64,000 bases of DNA from Cyclina sinensis (Eukaryota; Mollusca; Bivalvia; Venerida; Veneridae): the NCBI GenBank assembly GCA_012932295.1, contig JAAONU010000019.1, forward strand, positions 28,524,913 through 28,588,912, in the 5' to 3' direction. Below the pieces are notes generated by a model. The model was not told the DNA's origin. It worked only from the letters and a program-made list of their open reading frames with translations, and ran no database searches. Positions within the stretch are counted from its first letter, which is position 1, and each line of letters starts with the position of its first letter. The translations under genes were made by a program, and so were the position numbers. Positions 22,229 through 32,792 of this stretch are shown in pieces.

Positions 22229-22328
22229 CGATGTTACTATGAGCTGTTGATATATCGGAACTGGATTTTATGTCATTGTTGCTGTCTGCTATGATTGCCT
22301 CTAGTATACCGTGGTCTACATCTTTCTG
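22229..22328 (-). pseudogene. Exon-like module B1, broken by a 14-bp deletion
   Basis: Same ends as module B2 but 100 bp rather than 114. The 14 bp missing between ...AGATGTAG and ACCACGG shifts the frame, so this copy could not code for the module even if spliced. Confidence 0.45.
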
Positions 22329-22839
22329 CTGAATATACATTAGTCAAATAAAAAGTGGCAATTTCTTCTATTGTAACATGCAAATTACTGAGATGTTCTT
22401 CAAGTATTTCGATATACGCCTCCACTTAAAAATTTGAATAGAGATACAGTGCAAAATAATACGGTTAGAAATTTTCTATATTACTGATAACGAAAATTAG
22501 ATCATTTAGTCTTTTTGATAATCAAACATTATATATACACTATCCTAAACCTTAAATTGAATGCATCACGACGCGGGATATCATATATGTTCATGAAGAA
22601 ATACGCCAATTTTCAATACAAAAAGAAATTATTATAGGGCCAATTTGATATTATTAGGCGTAATATTGCAATTTTATCACAAATTCTGTAGATCAGAAGA
22701 CTAATAAAATCGTTCTAACTGACTTGTGTGAGTCTTAATATTTGTGAAAATTTCAAAAACTGAAATTGTATGAGTTCAATTTAAATCAGTTCAAAAAGAT
22801 TAAAAATAATACATATGCAACTTACGAACTTACGAATAC

Positions 22840-22922
22840 CTTTGTCATTGTGACTGTTGATATATAGGAATCATTTTTGTCCGTTATGTTTGCCACTGGT
22901 GTACCGTAGCTATTGACTCTTT
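22840..22922 (-). pseudogene. Exon-like module C1
   Basis: Between CATGTAG| and |GTATTC, 83 bp encode RVNSYGTPVANITDKNDSYI then STVTMTK. The end matches the D-(I/V)-S-T-(A/V)-(H/Q)-N-D-K ending of the other modules after allowing for one lost base, so the 1-1 phase is broken. C2 (25408-25490) is its duplicate. Confidence 0.4.
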
Positions 22923-24272
22923 CTACATGTGTATTTTTGGGGGATGTCAAATAATTGATTGCTGATCCGGTTTAGAGGGCTATCCGGTTTGGAGGGGTTT
23001 CTTATATTTGGAAGCAGAGACCTATACATGGGTTGTTGTATTTTTTGCTACTCAATTGTCATGGTTCAGTGCAATGCAGGAGTATTTTGTTTGGTGTTTT
23101 ATATTGCTTTTAATAATATTCCAGTCATCTGGTAATTTGTAAAATAAAATGGACATTAATGTAAGAAATATGTTACAGTCAGTGAGTTTTAATTATCACA
23201 GGTAAATTAGGAAGAAGAGAAAAAAAACAAATAACAATATGACTTCTTTATTAATGTTCTGTACAGTCCTTAAACACATATTCACATTCTTCATATATTT
23301 TACTTCATTATGCTTAGTAACGAACTCATAAACGTCAACGTTAGTGCGATTTATTGCTGAGTCAATGTGTGGTCAATATGGGTTTTGGCACAATCTCCCG
23401 CAGTTCTGAAACTTCAATAGCGATTACGTGATAGGGAGCTTTCTTAGTATTTTTTTAATATGGCCCAATAAAATTCGTACATGAAACAAACATACATCAC
23501 ATTATAGAAACACTCATTTGCGACAGTAGTTTAAAATTCCTATAATTAGGAAAATTGATTGATTATTGTTACTTCCATAGCTAACCTCAATGCATAGCAC
23601 AACGCCTTTATGTAAAAATAACATCATATTCAAGAAAAATCAATATAACATTTGTCCAATTTTCAAAAATTCTTTACAACTTCTACAGAAACTCAGTTCG
23701 CTTGCATGCGTCTTTATCAAAGCTATTGTTGACGACCCAGTCGAAAACATCTTAAAGATACCCATAAATCAGTATTCGTCATGAAACATTATGTCCAAAT
23801 TCTACAGAGTAATAACGTATACATCCAATATCTGATACCCGATGCCAAATGTTTAACAAGTTTTAATGCTTTTTTCGACAATCAAAAATAATGTCATTCA
23901 GGTTATTATTTCAAAGAAAATAATTTATCAAGAGTAAGGAATGTATCTTCGTGTCTTCTAATACATTTTAAGCTTTACTGTGATGATGTTGTGCATTTTC
24001 GTTCGTATCTGGGTTGCAGTACGTCCTCGTAGTTTTTCGTACAATGTGCTTACACAACTGTCCGACGGAATTGATGTGTTTGTAATATGGTAATGGAATG
24101 TCACCATAAACAGCCCATTATCCTCTTCTGTTCATCTGATTCGCTGTATTTTGTGCATACCTTGTGTCAGAAGTACGACAGACATGAATATTTAAAATTT
24201 GATACGTGATATTTCATGCATTTTTAAATAACAGAAATAAAGGTTATTTGAATTAGAATAATTTCTAAATAC

Positions 24273-24380
24273 TTATGTCATTTTGTGCTGTTGATACATC
24301 GAAATCACATTCTTTGCCATCACTTTCATCTGCTATACTTGCATCTGATAGACCATCGGTCACGCTCCTGCATTTGTCCC
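24273..24380 (-). pseudogene. Exon-like module A2 (phase 1-1, open)
   Basis: A 108-bp segment between ATCCAG| and |GTATTT. It enters and leaves the frame in phase 1 and reads GDKCRSVTDGLSDASIADES then DGKECDFDVSTAQNDI. The frame is open here and for about 29 codons before it. It shares the layout (G/E)-x-(K/R)-C-x-S ... (A/S)-x-I-A-D ... D-(I/V)-S-T-A-x-x-D-I with modules B, D and E. I do not recognise the family. The upstream polypyrimidine tract is weak, so it may be the remains of an exon rather than a live one. Confidence 0.45.
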
Positions 24381-24779
24381 CTGGATTCAGTTTGTTTAAA
24401 TACAAGTCTGCGTATTCATTCCTTTCAAATAAACATGTTGATAACGATAGCTTTACAAACACAAAGATTTATAGTCATCTGGCTGATCAAACATTTCTTA
24501 GACAAGAAACATGAGCTCACATACTGAATATATCGAAGTGAGAGGTGAAATGTATTGATATTAGTCCCGCTTTTGGAACAGGTTATTCGTACTTTAAAAG
24601 ACTATATCATGTCAATTACAGTAATTTCAAAATTAAATCGCATATTGTATAAATCAGTGATGAGATGACACCGTGCTCATTTGATTGACTTGTGCGCGGC
24701 TTCAATTTTGAAGCAATTTAAATATCTAAATTGAATAAGAAAGAAGTTAATTCCGATAAAAAGCCATTTTTATGAACAC

Positions 24780-24893
24780 CGATGTTACCATGAGCTGTTG
24801 AAATATCGGAACTGGATTTAATGTCATTGTTGTTGTCTGCTATGATTGCCTGTAGTGTACCGTGGTCATATGTTGCTCTGCTACATCTTTCTG
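24780..24893 (-). pseudogene. Exon-like module B2 (phase 1-1, open)
   Basis: A 114-bp segment between ATATTCAG| and |GTGTTC, phase 1 at both ends, reading ERCSRATYDHGTLQAIIADN then NNDIKSSSDISTAHGNI when the split first codon is counted. Cys, IAD and DISTA align with module A2. The open frame extends 102 codons over 24718-25026, which is long for this AT-rich region. Function unknown. Confidence 0.45.
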
Positions 24894-25407
24894 CTGAATA
24901 TACATTGGTCAAATAAAAAGTAGCAATTTCTTCTTTCTTCTTTTGTAACATGCAAATCACTGAGATGTTCTTCAAGTATCTCGATATACGCCTCCACTTA
25001 AACATTTGAATAGAGATACTGCGCAAAATAATACGGTTAGAAATTTTCTATATTGCTGATAACGAAAATTAGATCATTTAGTCTTTTGATAATCAAACAT
25101 TATATATACACTATCCTAAACCTCATATTGAATACATCACGATGCGGGATATCATATATGTTCATGAAGAAATACGTCAATTTTCAATACAAAAAGAAAT
25201 TATTATAGAGCCAATTTGATATTATGCGTAATATTGAAATTTTATCACAAATTCTATAGATCAGAAGACTAATAAAATCGTTGTAACTGACTTGTGTGAG
25301 TCTTAATGTTTGTGAAAATTTCAAAAACTGAAATTTTATGAGTTCAATTGAAATCAGTTCAAAAAGATTAAAAATATTACATATGCAACTTACGAACTTA
25401 CGAATAC

Positions 25408-25490
25408 CTTTGTCATTGTGACTGTTGATATATAGGAATCATTTTTGTCCGTTATGTTTGCCTCTGGTGTACCGTAGCTATTGACTCTTT
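25408..25490 (-). pseudogene. Exon-like module C2
   Basis: Duplicate of C1, with CATGCAG at the acceptor position (a better match than CATGTAG in C1) and PEANITD instead of PVANITD. It has the same single-base frame loss near the end. Confidence 0.4.
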
Positions 25491-25526
25491 CTGCATGTGT
25501 ATTTTTGGGGGATGTCAAATAATTGA

Positions 25527-26210
25527 TTGCTGATCCGGTTTAGAGGGGTATCCGGTTTGGAGGGGTTTCTTATATTTGGAACAGAGGCCTATACTGGGGT
25601 TGTTGTATTTTTTGCTGCTCAATTGTCATGGTTCAGTGCAATGCAGGAGTATTTTGTTTGGTGTTTTTAAATTGCTTTCAATAATATTCCAGTCATCTGG
25701 TAATTTGTAAAATAAAATGGACATTAATTGGTCGTTTTAAAGCAGCGCAAAACGAAGAAAAAAAACTGAATTGTAAAAAAATGCATTTATTTAATTGTTG
25801 GCCAATTGAAATTTGTCAGCTTATTTTTACAACTTGAAACAAGTTGCAAACCAACGATTTTCAGTTATGAAATTTAAACCCATGAATGCCTCAAAATGTA
25901 GAAGGATTAAAACCCATTTTTGTTCTTTCTATTGAACAAGAATCTGATTTGGCAAGTTTTAATATGGGAAGTGCATGGCCAATATTTAGCCAGGGGAAGT
26001 CATGACCGGTTTTCAGAGGTACGTAGATTTACGTTGAAATTGACTTTTTTTTTTTGTTTGGCAAAATTGTCCGATATGCGGAATAAAAGAGTATTCGGTT
26101 TGGAGGGGAAAATTATATAGAGGAAAACACTGGGAGAGGCCAATTTATTTGGTTTAGAGGGGGATCCGGTTTAGAGGGGTCAGGTTTGGAGGGGTTCTAC
26201 AGTAAATGAA
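25527..26210. mobile_element. Fragment of a DNA transposon with GGTTTGGAGGGG ends
   Basis: Repeated variants of CCGGTTTAGAGGGG and GGTTTGGAGGGG lie at 25539-25567 and 26092-26206, ending in GGGGTTCTACAGTA. The outer end read inward, TACTGTAGAACCCC, looks like a terminal inverted repeat with a TA target. Part of it was carried into the tandem duplication (22965-23160). The internal ORF at 25920-26120 has no transposase motif. Confidence 0.45.
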
Positions 26211-26630
26211 TTCTACTTCAAAATTTGGAAAGAGTAATTGCGCAAATTAACAGGGACAAAAAAAATGACATAAAAAGCACATGAAGAGGAATAAGAATTG
26301 CTTATAATGAAAATACAGTTTACTGCCTGCTCAATTTGATAATTGAATGTTATGTTTTCTATATACTAGCATCACTAAATACAAATATGGATTTCATTAC
26401 GGGGTGTTATATGTACAAAGTAATATATACGACCCGCAAATTTACTAAATGTTCTAGAAATTTTAGACCCAAAATTATATTTCTCTGCTAAATATTAGAT
26501 TGTACAACACAGACTCATAATAATTGAAAGCTAGAAGCCGTCTATATTGTATTGATTTTGATTTTGAAGACTAAAATTGGATATAAAGAGAATAAATTGA
26601 AAGAACATCAAATTGACGACTTATAACAAC

Positions 26631-26732
26631 CTTTATAAATGTGAACGGAGAATATTTCGAAATCATTTTAATTTGTATGTTATAACTGCATTTGTGTACC
26701 GTTGCCATTGTCTGAGCTTGTGCATCTGTTTT
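26631..26732 (-). pseudogene. Exon-like module D with stops
   Basis: A 102-bp segment between a good acceptor TTTTCTTTTCAG| and donor ATAAAG|GTTG, phase 1-1 by length. In the module frame it reads NRCTSSDNGNGTQMQL, then a stop, and ends FEIFSVHIYK, aligning with modules B2 and E. Two in-frame stops make it a dead copy. Confidence 0.5.
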
Positions 26733-26971
26733 CTGAAAAGAAAATGTCATATATCTGTTGGCGTTGTTTCTCCTTTCAAGAAACAAAAATTTTGAGATGA
26801 AATCAATTTTTTTCATTTTGAATTTTACCTCAGTGTGATTTTGATGTCAAATTTGATTGATCTGCTAATTTGCGAAGTATTTATTTTCAAAATTAAAAGT
26901 AGATTATCAAATAGATATCTCCACATCATTTTGTTTATAACATGCCATCTGTTATTTCACTGTTTACTCAG

Positions 26972-27070
26972 GAAAGTGATGTAGAAGCACCGTCAAATGC
27001 CACAAAACACCAGAGGCAAACAAAACAGACGCAAAAGATTCCGATATATTAACAGTTCACAATGACAAAG
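26972..27070 (+). pseudogene. Exon-like module E, inverted copy
   Basis: Opposite in strand to modules A-D. A 99-bp segment between TTTACTCAG| and AAAG|GTATTC, phase 1-1, reading CRSTVKCHKTPEANKTDAKD then SDILTVHNDK after one early TGA. About 130-210 bp beyond it, the text around TTGCTAGTATATAGAACATA matches the minus strand near 26345-26375, so intron sequence was inverted along with the exon. Confidence 0.5.
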
Positions 27071-27289
27071 GTATTCAAAAACAATGGTGAACTTGATTAA
27101 ATATTTAGACGAAAGAAATGATATTGTGTCTAAAATCACTAGTACCTTTATTAAAAATGCGGGTGGTAAATATGTCTTTGTGCGTATATATTTCACCCCG
27201 TAATGCAACACATGTATTGTATTAGATTTTGCTAGTATATAGAACATATGTTAAATTACCAAATGGAGCAATGAACTGTATAATCATCA

Positions 27290-28780
27290 TTTTCAATTGT
27301 TATTTCTCTTCATGGGTGTTTGATGCCGAATTTTATTGACTATGTTAATTAGCGTAATTATCTTATAAATTGTGTAAAAGAATTCATATAGTTATACGTT
27401 ATCTGTTTTTCATGTACTTTATTTTCCACCTGTATAAAGGAAAACTGTAACACAACATGATATACAATACATGTGTTTTATTTGTAAAATTGCATATGCA
27501 TCATAATGGGGACATAATAACCGACATATCTTTCTTTTCAAACTCACCGCTCCTATTTACTCATCTTGTGTTGATTACATTTTATATACCAGTAAAATCA
27601 GTAATGACTGTCAGTTTGCTATACGAGAAAACAATTCCTCAATTAAAGGAAATTGTCCCAATACGTTTTTCAGCAAGTTTATTCAGCAAGTTTGAAACAT
27701 GCTGACCTTGTTGAAACTTGCAATAATTTTACCAATCTGAACAAGAGATAAAAGGATCTTAATTTTTTTTAAGTCGCACATTGTATAACCAGTCAACTTA
27801 TAGATGAAATAATATGAACACCATTTAAGACGGTTACAGTTTGCTACCGTGTGTTATGAACTAATTAATTATAGAAACATCTTACGTAAGCGTTTGAATA
27901 AGCAATTGTTATGTTTCATTTTTAAACAGTCATTTAAGGCAAATTAGACTATATCAAAATTTCAAACCGCTTTGATTAGATAATTGAATCATTGTATTTT
28001 ATCTTTAAGTTAGTTTTTCCATAACACTTCATAATAATGAAAAATTCAGTGGTTGAGAGAAATATCTAAACTGTTGTATGCTTATCCTGTTCCGCGTTTC
28101 CGATACAAAAAATAGTTCTGCATATAAATATGTTGGTCTGCATGCGTTTTCGACCCTAAAAACGCAGGTTGCAAGCTGCAGTCTGCGCGATTTTCCGCGA
28201 TTTGGACTGTCCTTATTTGATGTGATGCCCAATAAGTACAACGATAAGGCCAACCTTCTTTACTGTAAAATAGCTCTCCTCAAATTGCCGTTCACAAACA
28301 CACCATTCTCTTAAGAAAACTAAAGTTTTTCTGTTCAGGATTTCTATTCCAACGATATGAATTTTATAGTAAATTAGTTTTGAGCCACCCTTGTTGTGCC
28401 ACAAATACATAATAAAGCAATATTGAAAAGCGTCTTTAGATACGGGTTATTAGCAACATTTTTCTGTCATCCCTCACAGATAACGGATATCTACCTCGTA
28501 TCAAGTTATTGTAATACCCTGAATCATAACTATAAGTCACAACTGATTTTTAAAATAAAATAAAATAACAATTGATAGAGTTCTGAATAAAATGGAAAAA
28601 AGCCCGAAAAAAGGCGAGATTCTCTCATGATATTCACATTCCTCCACGCTGCGCAAAACTGGTATGGAACTCAGGAAGCAGTCATCGAGCGTGTTAAATC
28701 TAATTCTTAAAAACTTGTATCACAATCGATAATGAAATAAATGAGTCTAAACTAAATTCGATATCCAACGTCTGTACGTT
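27290..28780. other. No gene seen
   Basis: AT-rich sequence. Both strands over 28029-28314 have overlapping frames of 74-78 codons with slightly higher G+C, but no motif, splice pair or partner exon, so I make no gene call. Confidence 0.35.
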
Positions 28781-29590
28781 TGCTAGCTGCTGCAGGAGAG
28801 CTCCGTGTTTTTGAGTTCTCAAAAACACGGGATATAGAATTTACCGTGTATCGTATGATACGTATACTATATAAGTATGCTGTTCTGTAGGTGGTCTGCG
28901 AGAGCGAAGTTCATTAGGGCAATATCGTGTAAGAGAGTGCTGGCCAGTGCTACATCGTATAGATTTTTGTTTAGCAAATCCCAAGAAAGGAAGAGCGAAT
29001 TGTTACATGCGTTGCAATGTCATAAATAGAGGCATTGTAATAGAAGAAAGTACGGTGAAAGCGAAAACTTACCCTGATTAGAGCGCTCAGTTTAAACGTC
29101 TACAGCTCTGTAACGCCTGAACCGATTTTCTAACAGTTAGTATCAAATTAGAATTGACGCTACGGGCTAAAGTCTGAGTTGTCTCCGAGGTATGTACGTT
29201 TGTTGGCTGGTGCAGGAGACCTTCGAGTTTTTGAGTTCTCAAAAACATTGAGTATAGAATTTACCGTGTATATCGTATGGTACATACACTGTATAAATAT
29301 ATGCCACTCGGCAGTGTGGTCTGCGAATGCTTAGTTCACTGAGGCAATATCGCCTCAGGAGTGCTGAGCAGGGTTGCAACGTAGAGAACTTTGTTCAGCA
29401 AAACTCATGAAAGGAATAGCGAACAGTTACCTGCGTTGCATTGTCATATATAGTGGCTTTGTAATAGAAGAAAGTACGGCGAAAGCGGAAATATGTGATG
29501 TTAAGAGCACTCAGTTTGAACGTCTACTGCTCGGTAACACCTGAACTGATTTTCTAGCAGTCACTAACAAATTATAATTCACGCTACGAG

Positions 29591-29991
29591 CCATCGTCGG
29601 TGACCCCCGGTACATATTCCGCACAACTACATTATGTACCGTGGGATAATTGACTGCTGATTATTCGTTTTCATGAATATTTATTATGAAAGGGATGTGA
29701 CTCTTCGTCGAATGAGATGCCGCATTACAAATAGACACTCTTCAGTGTGGAGAGTAGGCATAATGACAAGTTACTTAAAATAGACGTATTTCCCCAGGAT
29801 TTAGACATAGGCGCGGAAGGCAAATTGTAACAAGTAATTTCACTGGCTGAGATTCCGCAAGGGAAATCAAACGGAAACCAATGAAAGTAGGTAATGAATT
29901 ATTCATGAGTACGAAATTTTACCAGCCAATTGTCCTACGGTAGATAAATAGAGTGAAACGGAATGGATCGAACGTGGGTTTCCGACGATGG
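29591..29991. mobile_element. 401-bp MITE with 10-bp terminal inverted repeats
   Basis: Begins CCATCGTCGG and ends CCGACGATGG, a perfect 10-bp inverted repeat. It is flanked by CTACGAG on both sides (29584-29590 and 29992-29998), a 7-bp target duplication of satellite sequence. There is no coding capacity. Neighbouring satellite units have one CTACGAG at this point, which shows the empty site. Confidence 0.88.
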
Positions 29992-32792
29992 CTACGAGCT
30001 AAAGTCTGAGATCGCTTTGACCTTTGTACGTTTCCTGGCAGGTGCAGGACAGCTCCGTGTTTTTTGTTCTCAAAAACACGGCGTATATAATTTAGTCTGT
30101 ATATTTGATACGTATTCTATATAAGTATTCTGTTCGGCAGGGTGGTCTGCGAGAGCGAAGTTCACTGGGGCAAAATCGTGTAAGAGAGTGCTGGCCAGGA
30201 CTGCACCGTAGAGAACTTTGTTTGAACGGAAGAGTGCACTGTTACCTGCGAAACATTGTCATATATAGAGGCATTATAATAGAAGAACGTTAGGCGAAAG
30301 CGGAAATTTGTCATGTTTATTGCTCTGTTTAAACGTCTACTGCACGGTAACGCCTGAACCTTTTTTCTAGCAGTTAGTTCCAAATTAAAATTGACGCTAC
30401 GGGTTAAAGTTGGAGACTCCTCCGATGTCTGTATATTTCCTGGCTGCTGCAGGAGCGCTTCGTGTTTTTGAGTTCTCAAAAACACGGCGTATAGAATTTA
30501 GCGTGTATACCTTGTGGTACGTATACTATATAAGTATGCTGTTCGGCAGGGTGGTCCTCAAGAGCGAAGTTCACTGGGGCAATATTCTGTCAGTGAGTGC
30601 CGGCCAGGGCTGCACCGTAGAGAACTTTGTTTGAAAGGAAGAGTGCACTGTTACCTGCGAAACATTGTCATATATAGAGGCATTATAATAGAAGAACGTT
30701 AGGCGAAAGCGGAAATTTGTCATGTTTAGTGCTCTGTTTGAACGTCTACTGCACAGTAACGCCTGAACCTTTTTTCTAGCAGTTAGTACCAAATTAAAAT
30801 TGACGCTACGGGTTAAAGTTGGAGACTCCTCCGATGTCTGTATATTTCCTGGCTGCTGCAGGAGCGCTTCGTGTTTTTGAGTTCTCAAAAACACGGCGTA
30901 TAGCATTTAACGTGTATTCCTTGTGGTACGTATACTATATAAGTATGCTGTTCGGCAGGGTGGTCTTCGAGAGCGAAGTTCACTAGGGCAATATTCTGTC
31001 AGTGAGTGCTGGCCAGGACTGCACCGTAGAGAACTTTGTTTGAAAGGAAGAGTGCACTGTTACCTGCGAAACATTGTCATATATAGAGGCATTATAATAG
31101 AAGAACGTAAGGCGAAAGCGGAAATTTGTCATGTTTAGTGCTCTCAGTTTGAACGTCTACAGCACGGTAACGCCTGAACCTTTTTTCTAGCAGGTAGTTC
31201 CAAATTATAATTAACGCTACGGGTTAAATTTGGAGACTCCTCCGATGTCTGTATATGTCCTGGCTGGTGCAGGAGCGCTTCGTGTTTTTGAGTTCTCAAA
31301 AACACGGCGTATAGAATTTAGCGTGTATACCATGTGGTACGTATACTATATAAGTATGCTGTTCGGCAGGGTGGTCTTCGAGAGCGAAGTTCACTAGTGC
31401 AATATTCTGTCAGTGAGTGCTGGCCAGGGCTGCACCGTAGAGAACTTTGTTTGAAAGGAAGAGTGCACTGTTACCTGCGAAACATTGTCATATATAGAGG
31501 CATTATAATAGAAGAACGTTAGGCGAAAGCGGAAATTTGTCATGTTTAGTTCTCTCAGTTTGAACGTCTACAGCACGGTAACGCCAGAACCATTTTTCTA
31601 GCAGTTAGTTCCAAATTAAAATTGACTCTACGGGTTAAAGTTGGAGACTCCTCCGATGTCTGTATATTTCCTGGCTGGTGCAGGAGCGCTTCGTATAGAA
31701 TTTAGCGTGTATACCATGTGGTACGTATACTATATAAGTATGCTGTTCGGCAGGGTGGTCTTCGAGAGCGAAGTTCACTGGGGCAATATTCTGTCAGTGA
31801 GTGCTGGCTAGGGCTGAACCGTGGAGAATTGTTCAGCAAATCCCAAAAAAAGGAAGAGCAAGCTGTTACCTGTGTTGCGTTGTCATATATAGAGTCATTG
31901 CAATAGAAGGAAGTACGGCAAAAATGAAAATTTGTCCTGTTAAGAGCACTCAGTTTGAATATCTACAGCTCCGTATTGCCTGAACCGATAGTCTAGCTTT
32001 TAGTACCAAATAAAAATTTTCGAGGTAAAGTATTAGATATCTCAAATGTCTGTATATTTACTGGATGGTGCAGGAGAGCTTCGTGTTTTTCAGTTCTCAA
32101 AAACACGGAGTATAGAATTTACCGTGTATATAGTACGGTCATACACAAAATAACTATGCTGCTCGGCAGAGTGGTCTGCGAGAGCGAAGTTCTCTGGGGC
32201 AATATTGTGCCAGAGAGTGCTGGCTTGAGCTGCACCGTAGAGAACTTTGTTCAGCAAATCCCAAAATAGTAAGAGCAAGCTGTTACTTGTGTTGCATTGT
32301 CATATATAGAGGCATTGCAATAGAAGGAAGTAAGGCGAAACGGAAATGTTTGATGTTTAGAGCACTCAGTTTGAACGTCTACAGCTCGGTAAGGCCTGGA
32401 CTGATTTTCTTGCAGTTAGTTCCAAATTACAATTGACGCTACGAGCTTAAATTTAAGACATCTCTGATGTCTGTATATTTGCTGGCTGGTGCAGAAGAGC
32501 TTCGTGCTTTTTGGTTCTCATAAACACGGAGTATAGAATTTACCATGTATATCGTTTGGTACGTACAATATATAAATATGCTGCTCGGCAGGGTGGTCTG
32601 CGAGAGCGAAGTTCACTGGGGCAATATCGTGTCAGACAGTGTTGGCCAGGACTTCACCGTAGAGAAGTTTGTTTAGCAAATCCCATGAAGGGAAGAGCGT
32701 TCTGTTACCTGCGTTGCATTGTCCTATGTAGAGGCTTTGTAATTGAAGGAAGTACGGCGAAAGCAGAAATTTGCTCTGTTGTTAGCACTCAG

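Larger units (their letters stand above)
20610..23160. repeat. Tandem duplication, copy 1 (2551 bp)
   Basis: Runs from GTAAGAAATATGTTACAGTC to AAATGGACATTAAT and is followed at once by copy 2 (23161-25728), which has the same ends. The copies agree along their whole length apart from scattered substitutions and small indels, so the duplication is recent. It carries exon-like modules A1, B1 and C1. Confidence 0.92.
23161..25728. repeat. Tandem duplication, copy 2 (2568 bp)
   Basis: Direct copy of 20610-23160. It keeps 14 bp in module B that copy 1 has lost. Beyond 25728 the sequence continues as GGTCGTTTTAAAGC, whereas copy 1 jumps straight back to GTAAGAAATA, so the junction lies inside an older repeat rich in GGTTTGGAGGGG. 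Confidence 0.92.

Noticed and set aside
30105..31906. Five near-identical ~62-codon plus-strand frames (VRILYKYAVRQGG...) that look like a small-protein family
   Set aside because: They repeat with the 410-bp satellite period and are overlapped by equally long minus-strand frames; identity follows from the DNA repeat, with no sign of codon-level selection.
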